A stretch of 64,000 bases of DNA from Leptobrachium leishanense (lineage: Eukaryota; Chordata; Amphibia; Anura; Megophryidae): the NCBI GenBank assembly GCA_009667805.1, contig CM019064.1, positions 76,134,400 to 76,198,399 of the forward strand, given 5' to 3'. Made by a program: the position numbers and the translations under genes. Below the pieces are notes generated by a model. That model had not been told where the DNA came from. It saw only the letters and a program-made list of their open reading frames with translations, and did not search any database. Shown here piece after piece: positions 44,540 to 55,193 of this stretch; the first letter of the stretch is position 1; each line of letters begins with the position of its first letter.

Positions 44540-45596
44540 GGACGCTTCTTGGCTGATCCCTTATGAATAGTTAATGCTTTCCGTGATTATTACTCCTCCC
44601 TTTACAACATAATGGACGAGTCCTACTCTACGCCGATTCCATTGATGGATGCTTATCTGGTTCAGAGGATTCCGAGACACCTCACCGTCAGTCAACGCGC
44701 AACGTTAGGCTCTCCCATTACTGAGGAGGAACTCACAGCTGCCCACAAACAGCAGAAGAATGGCAAGACAGACCATTTCTGGCCTCCCTGGAGGGTACAA
44801 AGCCCATCTGGTCATTCCGTATTAGGAGGGGGAGTAGAGGATGAAGACGTTGTGCAAGGATTGTGGCAAAGATCTTAAGGTCGTTATTGAGAAGGGAGAT
44901 GGTCCTGTAGCTGGCGCAAGACTGAGGGTCCTTCCCTTCTTTAGGGATCACTACTATCGTCGCCACCAATGAGTGGGGATGGAGGCGTTGTCCAGAGAGG
45001 AGTGTGTTGAATGCACAAACCATATTTGAGGCCAGGCAAAGATCAGGCCCGAATGGCCTACTGGCCCTTTACTATAAACGCTTTCAGTCTATCCTGGCCT
45101 CAAATATCTTTGTGAGATTGTGTTTTTTTTATTATTTCTTCTTATCTCTTTTTCTCTTTCACTTCCCTCCTCCGTGCTCCCTCCTTGTTTCTGTACATTC
45201 CTTTACCCTGTGTCTATTTTGTTATGCTTTGATCCACGACCACGCACCCATTTGCATCCTTGACCCTTATCCCCTCTTCCCCGATAAATGTCCCTCACTC
45301 CACTGCTCGTAGCCCTTTTTGCTGTGACAGGGGATCACGCTCCCCTGTGGATGTGTTGCCTCTAGGCTCTCCGCAGTCCCAAATGTGTTAATTTACTGTT
45401 TAGGCCCTTTTCTTTTATGTGTTCACCATTCCACTTTTTATGTCAACATTATCCTGTACATAAAGTTTTGCTGTTGTTTTTTTTTACTTATTTTGATTGC
45501 TTTTCGTGTATGAACCCTTTTTTCTCTTCTTTATCCCATGATATCTTATGGAGTCATGTATTTCACGGATTTTCTGCTTTTGAATAAAAAATAATA
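44540..45596 (+). mobile_element. Rearranged L1 fragment
   Basis: ORF2 pieces lie in mixed order and orientation, followed by a pyrimidine-rich 3' region and AATAAAAAATAATAA near 45585. Part 1 (plus, about 44560-44775) covers the segment before the RT domain. Part 2 (minus, 45023-44775) covers the start of the RT. Part 3 (plus, about 45036-45105) is the short stretch that should join them. TGGCCTCAAATAT occurs in both orientations at the second junction. Confidence 0.75.
44560..45105. pseudogene. L1 ORF2 (reverse transcriptase) fragments
   Basis: The plus frame gives FRDYYSSLYN..PRHLTVSQ..ITEEELTAAHKQQKNGK, the linker region before the L1 RT. The minus frame at 44733-45023 gives FNTLLSGQRLHPHS..VIPKEGKDPQSCASYR, TISLLN and DQMGFVPSREARNG, the first RT motifs. 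The plus frame after 45036 gives SGPNGLLALYYKRFQSILAS, which normally precedes the minus-strand part. Catalytic FADD motifs are absent. The inversion and shuffling make it non-functional. Confidence 0.8.
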
Positions 45597-46146
45597 ATTT
45601 AAGTACATTATTATTGAAATAGTTTTCGAATTTATCTCTATCTGCCCTCCAATTTGCCATACCTATTTGAAGGTAGCACTTCCCTATGGGGACTCTGCTT
45701 TTTATGTTATGCTGCCAGTGTTTAACTCTGTATAATGTTTATATTCATATATTTTGGTACATAGTTCATTGTTATATCTTAATTGTCATAAAATTAACTT
45801 ACTTATAATTTCATGGTGCGTTTTTTGATTATTATAATTACACTTTAAATTGTACCATGTCTAAACTTTGACCTGTGTGACCTATGACGATCTTAGATTC
45901 CAGTGTTTGACAATAACGTAAAACGCTTGAAGGGGATCAGCGTTTACATCGCATGAGTTCTGCTTCGGTCTTCTAACAGCTTCATTTGTTTAGTGGGCGA
46001 GTAAAATGACTAGCAAATAGTGGGAGGATCACTTACAAATTATTTTATCGTTTCCTGCTCTGCCCAACACTGGACAATCTTCACTGTTAAATGTTTATTT
46101 AGAATAAAGTTACAAAAGTAAATACGAACAACAACATTAACAATAT
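45597..46146. other. Unassigned AT-rich stretch
   Basis: Nothing recognised. Confidence 0.4.
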
Positions 46147-46415
46147 TAACCCTTTCCTGCCATGTGGCTTACCATGCCGTCAGTGCAGCGGGTGGGCCTT
46201 GAAGACGTGTGGCGTACTGGTAGGCCGCGCTGACTTCAATGAGCTGCCTCGGCCCCTCCCTGCAGCCGGCACGCACCATTGGCTGCGGAGGGTCGGCCTG
46301 AACTCAGGCCGTCCCCCTGCAGTCGATGACGCACTTTGCATGTCTGTTGCGTGCTAGGGTCGCATCAGAGGCCCGCAGCACCACCAGGTGGTGGGGCGTA
46401 CTAATATGCCCCGCT
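46147..46415. repeat. GC-rich TTAA-bounded repeat fragment
   Basis: It starts TTAACCCTTTCCTGCCATG and includes GCTGGCATTAACCCTCTCCC near 46413, so a TTAACCC motif lies at each side. GC content is far above the neighbourhood, and the interior has hairpins (ACCACCAGGTGGTGG). It may be related to the TTAACCCTTTCGCTG units at 30.6-33.0 kb. Confidence 0.4.
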
Positions 46416-46515
46416 GGCATTAACCCTCTCCCAACGGGTGCCACCCACCCGTCGTTAAGAGTTTACCATTAAGCAATGTAAACATACCTTCCTGTTTTCC
46501 CTTTTATTTTATTTT

Positions 46516-46745
46516 TGCTGTTACTGTTACAGGTATTTATACAGCGCCAAAAAGTTCCATAGCGCTGTACAATGGGAGAGATAGAATAACAAATATACAT
46601 ACAAGTTAAACACACAGAACAGTGGGAGAGAGGCCCCTGCTCGAGAGCTTGCAATCAAAGAGGAGAGGGGTGACATACTAGGTGAGGGTAAGTGGCAGAG
46701 TATATGAAGTAGTTGGGTGCAAGTGGGGGCAAGAAATGTACAATG
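46516..46745 (-). repeat. L2/SINE-like 3'-end repeat
   Basis: ACAGGTATTTATACAGCGCC then AAAAAGTTCCATAGCGCTGT, followed by GCTCGAGAGCTTGCAATC, matches the 28876 repeat and the L2 tail near 62440-62530 in reverse. Confidence 0.6.
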
Positions 46746-46911
46746 GGATTATGGAGTGAGCCGATAGGCTTCTCTAAAGTAATGTGTTTTCAGAGACTTC
46801 TTGAAGGCCAGGAGAGATGAGCAGAGTCTAATGAGTCTTCCTGTCTACAATGCTAACCACTTAAGTGATTTTTGATTTTTGCTCTGCGCGACATCATTCT
46901 TTCTGTTGTTT

Positions 46912-47090
46912 TTCGCTTTTTTTGAGAAAGGGTTTTACCAGGAAGGATACATTGAGATTTCTCTCATTTTCAAGTATGTCCTGGTTGGCGAGTATGTACC
47001 GTTAGGTGTCTTGCCCAAGGACGCTTACTGGAGATCTTGCTGGGATCAAACCTGTGTCTCCACTGTCTCTCTCCACGCATATATGCAGTG
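46912..47090 (-). mobile_element. V-type SINE, copy 3
   Basis: In reverse it has the TTACCAGGAAGGATACATTG tail, the CTTGCCCAAGGACGCTTACT V-like block and GGGATCAAACCTGTG, a degenerate B box. It covers nearly the full length of the copy at 21019-21228. Confidence 0.75.
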
Positions 47091-47395
47091 GTGTTTCACC
47101 GTTCTCCTGCTGATTTGCCTGTGTACGTAACTTGTAAAATAAATAATTTCTAAAAATAAATAACCGCTAGGATGGGGCACGCATGTGCGGCAGACGTCCG
47201 GCGTGCCCTCTCTGACATCATCAGAAGAGGCTGCCGGCCGGTCACCATATTGGTTTCTCTGGCTGGTGGCCAGGTTTAAAAAAAAAGAAAACACGGCCGT
47301 CGCTGGAATACGCAGCGCAGGCAGCACAACATAATTTATTGTGCTGCCTGCCTGTGGATTCCCACTTGCTCTCTGTGACAGATCAATGTACCCCA
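47091..47395. other. Unassigned stretch
   Basis: GC-rich at 47180-47345 with a short palindrome (GCGCAGGCAGCACAAC/GTGCTGCCTGCC). The class was not determined. Confidence 0.35.
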
Positions 47396-47937
47396 ACAGG
47401 GTCACATCTGCCAATGCCACTTCCTCGCAGAACCCCCCGTGTTCTAACCCAGCCAGACTCCCGTGCCTTCCTCCAGTCCTTAGAGCCTGCTAGCATCCCC
47501 CAGAAATAAGGCGACGCTGTAGATCTGTGGTCTTTCAGGGTTAGAATGCATTGCTTTAATACAGTCAAACATAGGTCATTTACATACACAAAATCACAAC
47601 ATCTTCCAGTCGTACCTAATTATACTGACACATAATTGCGCAAACATTGACTTCTTGGAATGATAAATCTAATTCCTTTAGGTCAGTTACAGTAAACATT
47701 ACTTAACATTTCTAACAAAGATGGACAAACAGAAAACTAATTACATTACCTACAGACAGCAGATTACAAACTATTTAGATAGCAGGTAAACAAAGACTAG
47801 ACAATGCATTTTTACATGATCACAGATCACACATTCTGCACACAGGGCTGCAATGAAAATAATAACGGAAGTCAGGCCTGCACCACAAACCCATATCCAT
47901 GCCCGCACACCCCAAGTCTAAAGTGACGCACGTCACA
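47396..47937 (-). mobile_element. Solo LTR-like repeat, copy A
   Basis: On the minus strand it starts TGTGACGTGCGTCACTTTAG and ends GGCAGATGTGACCC, the same ends as 5812-6667. The shared GGGGGATGCTAGCAGGCTC block is present. No coding. Confidence 0.6.
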
Positions 47938-48353
47938 CCCTCACTTAATTTCCATTTCCCAAATGCGAGCAGGTGAGTGGAAATTTTGAACCCTGATCTA
48001 ATGTATTCAGACAGTCTGATGCTCAGGCTGTGATTACATGGTACCCTACTGTTTCATGTCTGGTTCACCTGAGTGGGGGACGCCAGAGTGTAATATTCCA
48101 TTGGTCTCTAGTCCCTTCTGGGACTGCATATATTTGGATCAGGAGATTCAATAAAGTGTTCAGTTGTTGTTGACTGTTCTAAAAACCTCCAGATCTGTAT
48201 GGTGCCTCATTTCTGGGGGATGCTTTCACTGCTCTTTGCGTGTATCCATCTTTAAGTTTCGGCTAAGGACTGAAGAAAGGCATGAAATACTACTGGTGGG
48301 AGAAAGAGGGTCCGGCAAGGAAGCGGCGTTATCAGATGTGACCCAGTCGGGGT
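47938..48353 (+). mobile_element. Solo LTR-like repeat, copy B, inverted to copy A
   Basis: The plus strand carries GTATTCAGACAGTCTGATG, GGTTCACCTGAGTGGGGG, ATTCAATAAAGTGTTCAGTTG, TTCTGGGGGATGCTTTCA and TTATCAGATGTGACCC in the same order as copy C. Its 5' start is missing. It abuts copy A head to head. Confidence 0.65.
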
Positions 48354-49161
48354 ATGGAAATCTGGTAAAGATGATCAATCTACAGAATAAAATGGCAACT
48401 ATCTTAAATTATACATGTGATTTTGACTCTGTAAATGCATTGCTCACTGAATGTCTGACTGTTTTGTAGAAAAACATTTTGTTTTTATTTTATTAAAAGG
48501 TATCATGTGGAATTTCTACATAACAAGAGGAAGAAATCCATTTATTGTATCTCACTAGAAAAGGCTAAGAAATGATGGAAATTAGCATAGGGCTTAAACT
48601 ACACTAATAAAATGGCAGAAGAAACATTATTTACCTTTTTTTAATAAGAAGTACTCTGACAAAGAGTAATGGTTTAGAAATTAATGTGAAATCTGAAACA
48701 TTTGGAAACGTTTCTGTGTTCATGAAAAAAAAAAGAGGTTATTCAGCTCATCAGCAAGCTCGGGGACTAAATCATCACAACTCAGCAGGTTGAAAAACAA
48801 GTTTTCATACAAACATATTTCATCGCCCACACACAGGAACAAGCTGAAAATGAACCTCGCTTATAAGGATTGCAAAAACAAAAAGAGGGGAAAAAAAACA
48901 GTAAGCTCTCACGACATAAAATCTCGAAAGATGCTGAAGACAGAATTAACCATCAATTACTTCCCGCAAAATAGAGAGAGAAATGTAGGTGGCCAGAGGA
49001 AGCCAGAATCCTGTCAAAATGTTGCCCTGACGTGAACCATGGAAAGGCAAGAAAAAAGTTTGAATTCTATAGTTATTCGAATTTAAGGCAGAGCAAACTT
49101 GATGTGTATTTATATATTGAGATTGAGAAAGGGTTTCAAATTTGCAATTTAGTATTCTATA
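48354..49161. other. Unassigned stretch
   Basis: No exon was recognised. The 81-codon lysine-rich frame at 48790-49035 has no family features. Confidence 0.4.
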
Positions 49162-50061
49162 GGGATTATTCAGAGACAGTTAATCTGGCCCTGGAATGGC
49201 ACCGAACAGTGAATTTCCCCATACGGTGCCTCTTCGAGGCCATTCGGCTATTCAGAGAGCAGGCAGTTCGCCAAATTTTGGGAACTGCCAGCCAGTACGG
49301 TGCCTGTTCGAAGGCAGTGAAATCCCCCAGAGAAGCAATGATTAATCTATTCAGAGACACCGAACAGCAGAGAAAAGTTGCTGAAGTGCCTTGCTGTTCG
49401 GTGGTTTCATTCAACAGGTTTATTTAGGTGAATCCCATAGGTTTCAATGTTAAAACTATCACCGTTTTTTATTTAATATCTAATAAACTGTTTATTATTT
49501 TAATCTGCAGTAAAAAGTCTTTTATTTTTTAGGATCTTTTAGGCTTTTTTCAGGATTTTTTCAGCAAAATCTTTCAGGTTTTTTTTCAATAGCGGATTTT
49601 CTTATTTCCTGGAACAGACCTTTTTATAATCATTCATAGGATGTTTATATGTAAATTTCAGGCATTTTTGTTGAGTAGTTTTTTTGCAAACAGCGTTTCA
49701 ATTTTGACACTTTCAATCTTTTTTATTATTATTTTTTTTTTTTTACCCCGTCCGTCAGCTTGTCAGCTTTTTCCAGCGGCTGGTCTGCACTGTGATCGGC
49801 AGCTCGTTGGCTCTTTCTGGATGTGTTCAGCATGGTTTTTTGCGGTGGTTCGAGTGATCTGGTACCTTGGATTGTATCAGATGAGTTTTTCGGTCGGTGT
49901 TCGGCGGTTTTGCGGCAGATTTTCAGGTACGGTCCCTGCACTCCGGGGTCCCTGCGGTAAATGCTGAATTCACTGCAGGGTGAGAAAATTTGATTCCCCA
50001 AAGTGCAGGGAACAGGAGAGCACCGAATTGTCGGCAACATTTTGGTGCTTTCTGAATAATC
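49162..50061. mobile_element. GGGGTTATTC MITE family, copy 4
   Basis: The left end GGGATTATTCAGAGACAG and right end GGTGCTTTCTGAATAATC are inverted, 900 bp apart. It shares TTCGGCTATTCAGAGAGCAG, ACCGAACAGCAGAG and GTTCGGTGGTTTCATTCA blocks with copies 2 and 5. TA precedes the left end. Confidence 0.75.
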
Positions 50062-50694
50062 AACAAAGTCTATGGATGACATTGAAACTATTTCATGGAT
50101 TAGAAAAGGCTACAGTAATCAACTGGTCTCTTTCGGGCAGGTTAAGTGGGTTTGATCAGCTGTTGGAAGAGTTGAACAACCTGCTCGTTGGGAGGTCTTT
50201 AAGTCAGGCGATGAGGTGCATTCACTGAAATTTACGTAGAGATATGCTGTTTAGCCAAATCGATAAATCTGACTAAGCGAGGACAGAGCACTGATATGAT
50301 TAGCCATCTGCATAGGACACTGCCTCAGGTCAAGGACAATGTTTGCAGTAAATGTCCATCAAGCTAAACGCAAATGACCATTTTCAGAGTGGAGTGGTAA
50401 TCTCTCAGCAGGAGTTCACAGAATTTCCACTTCTGCTACCACTAATGATATTTCATAGGATTTTGATTTTACAATGGATTTTGGGACTCTTTCTACGATT
50501 TTTCAACACAAGCATAAGGGCAAAGAGCACTAATTTTAGTGCTGGGAACCTTCTTTTGACTATGTACAGCACCTGACACATAATTTGACTCATTCAACGA
50601 TTTTTCACTGAATTGTTCGGTTGTTCTTTCTAAGGGTTATCCAAATGAGAGAATAACCTGCTTTTTATTTCTTCCTTTTTTGAAAAGCAAAGCT
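50062..50694. other. Unassigned stretch
   Basis: No recognised feature. Confidence 0.35.
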
Positions 50695-51560
50695 TGTGTT
50701 GGCCCTGAGAACGAGCAACATCACAAGGTTTGTGAGGGTCCTGAGAATGAGCAACATCACAAGGTTTGTGAGGGTCCTGAGAATGAGCAACATCACAAGG
50801 TTTGTGAGGGTCTTGAGAATGAGCAACATCACAAGGTTTGTGAGGGTCCTGAGAATGAGCAACATCACAAGGTTTGTGAGGGTCCTGAGAATGAGCAACA
50901 TCACAAGGTTTGTGAGGGTCCTGAGAACGAGCAACATCACAAGGTTTGTGAGGGTCCTGAGAATGAGCAACATCACAAGGTTTGTGAGGGTCCTGAGAAT
51001 GAGCAACATCACAAGTTTTGTCAGGGTCCTGAGAACGAGCAACATCACAAGGTTTGAGAGGGTCCTGAGAATGAGCAACATCACAAGGTTTGTGAGGGTT
51101 CTGAGAATGAGCAACATGACAAGGTTTGAGAGGGTCCTGAGAATGAGCAACATCACAAGTTTTGTCAGGGTCCTGAGAACGAGCAACATCACAAGGTTTG
51201 AGAGGGTCCTGAGAACGAGCAACATCACAAGGTTTGTGAGGGTCCTGAGAATGAGCAACATCACAAGGTTTGTGAGGGTTCTGAGAATGAGCAACATCAC
51301 AAGGTTTGAGAGGGTCCTGAGAATGAGCAACATCACAAGGTTTGTGAGGGTCCTGAGAACGAGCAATATCACAAGGTTTGTGAGGGTCCTGAGAATGAGC
51401 AACATCACAAGGTTTGAGAGGGTCCTGAGAATGAGCAACATCACAAGTTTTGTCAGGGTCCTGAGAATGAGCAACATCACAAGGTTGGTGAGGGGCCTAA
51501 GAATGAGCAACATCACAAGGTTGGTGAGGGTCCTGACAACGAGCAACATCACAAGTGTTA
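50695..51560. repeat. 36-bp minisatellite, main array
   Basis: Twenty-four units containing GAGCAACATCACAAGG and GTGAGGGTCCTGAGAA. The first and last GAGCAACATC are at 50713 and 51541, exactly 23 periods apart, so there are no indels. Units vary at a few positions (T/C in GAATGAG/GAACGAG, GGTTTGTGAGG against GGTTTGAGAGG or GTTTTGTCAGG). Because 36 is a multiple of 3, several frames stay open as 12-residue repeats: 310 codons plus, 332 codons minus. Confidence 0.95.
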
Positions 51561-52064
51561 AGGATCCTAGTATCCCAGGTGCCCCTTTCCGTTGTATAAG
51601 ACGGAGCTTGTATCCAGATACAGTATAGACGACACGTAAACTGTATGAAGAGATGTTGCTCATTCAAAATCCAAATGGAGAATGCTTCTTTATTTCAAAT
51701 AAACATAGTTAACAGTTGAGACAACCCCCTCCCTTAAAGAATACATTATAGATAATAGAAAGAGCCATCCAATGCAATGGAGTGTTTACACATGCGTCTT
51801 ATCTAAACAGTCTCCTAGACCTAGGGGAACAAAGGAGTCTTCTTACAGAGAGGGGAACAAAGGAGTCTTCTTACAGAGAGGGAAACACAGGAGGTTAGAG
51901 TGCAAGCTCTTGAGCAAGGGTCCTCTCCTACTGTTTAGTGAGTGCAAACTATAACAACTTAAAACTGTAACATACAGATACACACTCTACACTATATACA
52001 GAGACAATAAACTGTAAAGCAAAATACTTGCAAATAAACATTGAAGTGGCAGTTTCGTCACAAC
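51561..52064. other. Spacer between minisatellite blocks
   Basis: It holds a duplicated GGGGAACAAAGGAGTCTTCT then TACAGAGAG (about 51823 and 51852) and a GTGCAAGCTCTTGAGCAAGG L2-tail fragment (51899). TTTATTTCAAATAAACATAG at 51690 may be part of an LTR or another repeat. No exon was recognised. Confidence 0.45.
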
Positions 52065-52285
52065 AAGGTTTGTGAGGGTCCTGAGCATGAGCAACATCAC
52101 AAGTTTTGTAAGGGTCCTGAGAACAAGCAACATCACAAGGTTTGTGAGGGTCCTGAGAATGAGCAACATCACAAGGTTTGTGAGGGTCCTGAGACTGAGC
52201 AACATCACAAGTTTTGTCAGGGTCCTGAGAACGAGCAACATCACAAGTTTTGTCAGGGTCCTGAGAACGGGCAACAGCATAAGTG
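52065..52285. repeat. 36-bp minisatellite, second block
   Basis: Six units of the same 36-bp sequence and orientation (first 52089, last 52269, five exact periods). Confidence 0.95.
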
Positions 52286-53461
52286 GCCTGTCTGTTCTCA
52301 GGTCCCTCATAAACTTTGCTCACTGACAGTGTAGATGGCAATCCAGACAGAGTCCCCTTGCTCGAGGTGACTAAAGAGGTATTGATTTGTATATGATTCA
52401 GCCTCCTCTGTAATGACATCATCAAGCTAAAACCTTGTGAGACCTCAGTAGGGACCCACCGTATGGCAGGCCACTTATCCTGTTCTCAGGGCCCTCACAA
52501 GCTTTCCTCACTTAGTTTTTGGAAGATCAGTTTGTGGTTAGATAAGCAAATTGCTTTCATTGTCTTCTTTTCAACCTTTACTATCCCTACGGAGCCAAGA
52601 AGGTCAATTTCGCTCTGTCTATGTGCACGGAATTTCAAATTCTGCTACCGCTAGTAGTATTTAATCAGTTTTACAATTGTTTTTGGGTCTCATTAGTTTT
52701 TACCAATTTCATACTACCTTGTACTGAGACTAATAAGTACTTTTTCTGATGCTATTGGCACTTTTTGGGCATCCTAAAGGACGTGTAAAAGCATGAACAG
52801 GTTAAAAATCTATAGTATACCTTTTATTAAATCGTAATTGAATTCATTTTTAGTGTTCTGTGTTGCCTTTGAAATTTTTCTACTTGAATCTAATCATTTT
52901 TTTCTTTTTCACAAAAATGCTTATTTGAAGCATGTTTTTTGTCGCCTATTTTTCCCAAGCTTATAGGTTATACCTTACAAAAAGAGAATAACAAAGGGAT
53001 AGCAGAGAGCAAAAAAAACTAAAGAATTTAAATAATTTATTTTAAAAAACACATATACAAGCGTTTTTTTATTTCCAATTAGCGTAGAAAGAAAGGCAGG
53101 TTTTTAAACTGAGTAGACGGGTTCCTTGAAAGGTCTATTTAATGCATGTACTTAAATACGCACACACTTCTGATAATAGTTGCTATTAAAATAAATTGCC
53201 TAGTTACTTATTATGCATGTAATTATATTAGTCTGAAATACAACATTTACTTTCAGCCGACACCGTATAGGATACACCTGCTGCTCATTAACTCAATTTA
53301 TTGCTACTCTGATTACATTAGTGTGAAAACACGGCACATAATTTGTGGCCATTTTACTAGGTACACCTGATTTTTAATGCAAGTAGCCAACCAGCAAGTC
53401 CCATGGATGCTCAATACAGGGCACTTTTTATCAGGAATGCCTGTGACCCCCGAATCCGATG
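52286..53461. other. Unassigned stretch
   Basis: CTGTTCTCAGGTCCCTCATAA at 52290 and CTGTTCTCAGGGCCCTCACAA at 52480 echo the minisatellite unit in reverse. Beyond them the sequence is AT-rich with nothing recognised. Confidence 0.4.
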
Positions 53462-53469
53462 CTTTAGAG

Positions 53470-53652
53470 CAGCGGTTCCCAACTGCGGTCCTCAAGTCCC
53501 CCTGCAGGCCAGGTTTGCCAGATATCTGAAGCACAGCACAGGTGATAGGGTTTGCTGTTCAGTGTTTGCAGGATTCAGTCTGCATTTCCCCAAGGGAATC
53601 CTTAAAACCTGGCCTGTTGGGGGTACTTGAGGACCACGGTTTGGAACCACTG
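53470..53652. mobile_element. hAT MITE (CAGTGGTTCCCAA family)
   Basis: The ends CAGCGGTTCCCAACTG and GTTTGGAACCACTG are flanked by CTTTAGAG (53462-53469) and CTTTATAG (53653-53660), an 8-bp target duplication with one mismatch. Confidence 0.85.
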
Positions 53653-53660
53653 CTTTATAG

Positions 53661-53819
53661 CAACGGTTGCCGACCCCGACCCTCAGGTACTGCTAACAGA
53701 CCAGGTTTGCCAGATATCTGAAGCACAGGTATGAAATCTGAATTTGCTGCTCGGTGATTGCAGAATTAAGTATGCCTTTCCTTAAAACCTGGCCCGTTAG
53801 GGGTACATGACGACCACTG
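53661..53819. mobile_element. hAT MITE, adjacent diverged copy
   Basis: CAACGGTTGCCGACCCC...CATGACGACCACTG is the same family, more diverged. It starts immediately after the 8-bp duplication of the previous copy. Confidence 0.7.
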
Positions 53820-54127
53820 CTTATGGGCATGGAAATCATGCAGGGAGAGCCACAATCTCCTTCCTGCAGCAGCCCTGTGCATGTACACATGCTGGGATTG
53901 CTTTGACGGTTTCTTTGCGGACATGCTGCCCTGAGTCAGACTCCGGGCAGCATGTCACACATTGAGCTGCCCAGAGTCTCTCAGCGTGTACTGTGGTCTG
54001 CTGCAGTGCTCAGGAGATAGGTTCCCTGGATGAACATGGCCCGTCAACCGAAAATCACTAAAATTCAGACGGCTCATGAAAATTCCGGCTTTCGGAGTCT
54101 TACGGATTTTAGAATTCCGGAAACATA
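53820..54127. other. Unassigned stretch
   Basis: Nothing recognised. Confidence 0.35.
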
Positions 54128-54679
54128 GGGCCCTATTACAATCTTCAGGCAAACGTTTGCGCGCGTGCAAAAACGCAGTAACGCGAGGGGCAAAAACCTT
54201 GGCGCAGAACGTCGTATTACAAAGTCAGCGCAACAAACGCAAAATCGTCTAACGCGGGTGAACCAGCATGAACTCTTCGCGAGCGTACTGTACGTCGCGC
54301 GTCCTATACTTAACATTGTGAGCGCTGGTATGCGGATGGTATTACAATCTATGCGCAGTTTTTAACGCACAGCCTTTGCGCGCATAATTTTAACAACTCC
54401 TAACAGCTGGTGTTAATGGCAAATCTGACCGACCTGGCCGAAACCAAATACACCAGTCCAAAAACAAAAAATGCAGCAAAGTATACAGTAGTTACACATT
54501 CTACACATACCCAAACAATAAAATTGAGAATTTGTGCGTGTTTTTATTATTGCTGTAGCATATATCCTCGGATTGACTTTGGCAGGTGCAAAACCTTAAC
54601 GTGAGAAAATTGTGGTTCTTAATTCTGATTGATTCACGCGCTGCGCGAGCGTTTTAATGCGAAGATTGTAATAGGGCCC
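54128..54679. mobile_element. MITE with GGGCCCTATTACAATCTTC ends
   Basis: GGGCCCTATTACAATCTTC and GAAGATTGTAATAGGGCCC are perfect inverted repeats of 19 bp around 552 bp. The interior is CpG-rich (GCGCGC, CGCGAGCG). The block TCCTATACTTAACATTG is shared with the palindromic repeat near 34900. No clear target duplication was seen. Confidence 0.85.
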
Positions 54680-55191
54680 ATTATGTCCAACCTGTATATA
54701 TAAACATACCTCAATGTATAAACAATCAAGCCATAAAAAGACCTTTCTACTTCATGACAAAATTAATCTGACAAGGATGCCCCACATTTGAGGACCCATG
54801 AAGGAATAATTTCATTATTGCACTATGTGTCCACAGGAATGGCAATCAGCATTTTAATGCTGTTCCTGGGTGCCTCGGCTTCCAAAGCAACATCAAATCA
54901 TCACTTCCCAGTAAATGAAGTCACTGTACAGTGTAGTATTATTAACTGTCTCTCTCACTCTGTGCTGCGAAGCTGTGGAGGACGAGAACAGGAGAGAGAG
55001 CAGATTGATACATTGTGCGCCTTTACAAGTTACAGATTAAATAAAATCCACTTTTCTATCATTTCATTATTTGAGCACACATTATTATTGCCAGAATTGT
55101 ACATATGGGGCTTTGGAATTTTTTCTTTATCATAATGAATGAGAATATATATATATCTATACTTAACAGCAAAGTAGTCCCCTTTGATCTT
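54680..55191. other. Unassigned stretch
   Basis: No recognised feature. The 115-codon frame at 54788-55135 has no family features. Confidence 0.35.
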
Positions 55192-55193
55192 TA

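Noticed and set aside
50695..51560. CRISPR-like array
   Set aside because: The repeat is continuous with no unique spacers, and the context is a vertebrate intron; it is a minisatellite.
50665..51663. 310-codon plus and 332-codon minus open frames as repeat proteins
   Set aside because: They are created by a 36-bp, triplet-compatible minisatellite that stays open in several frames on both strands. There is no start context, domain or codon signal.
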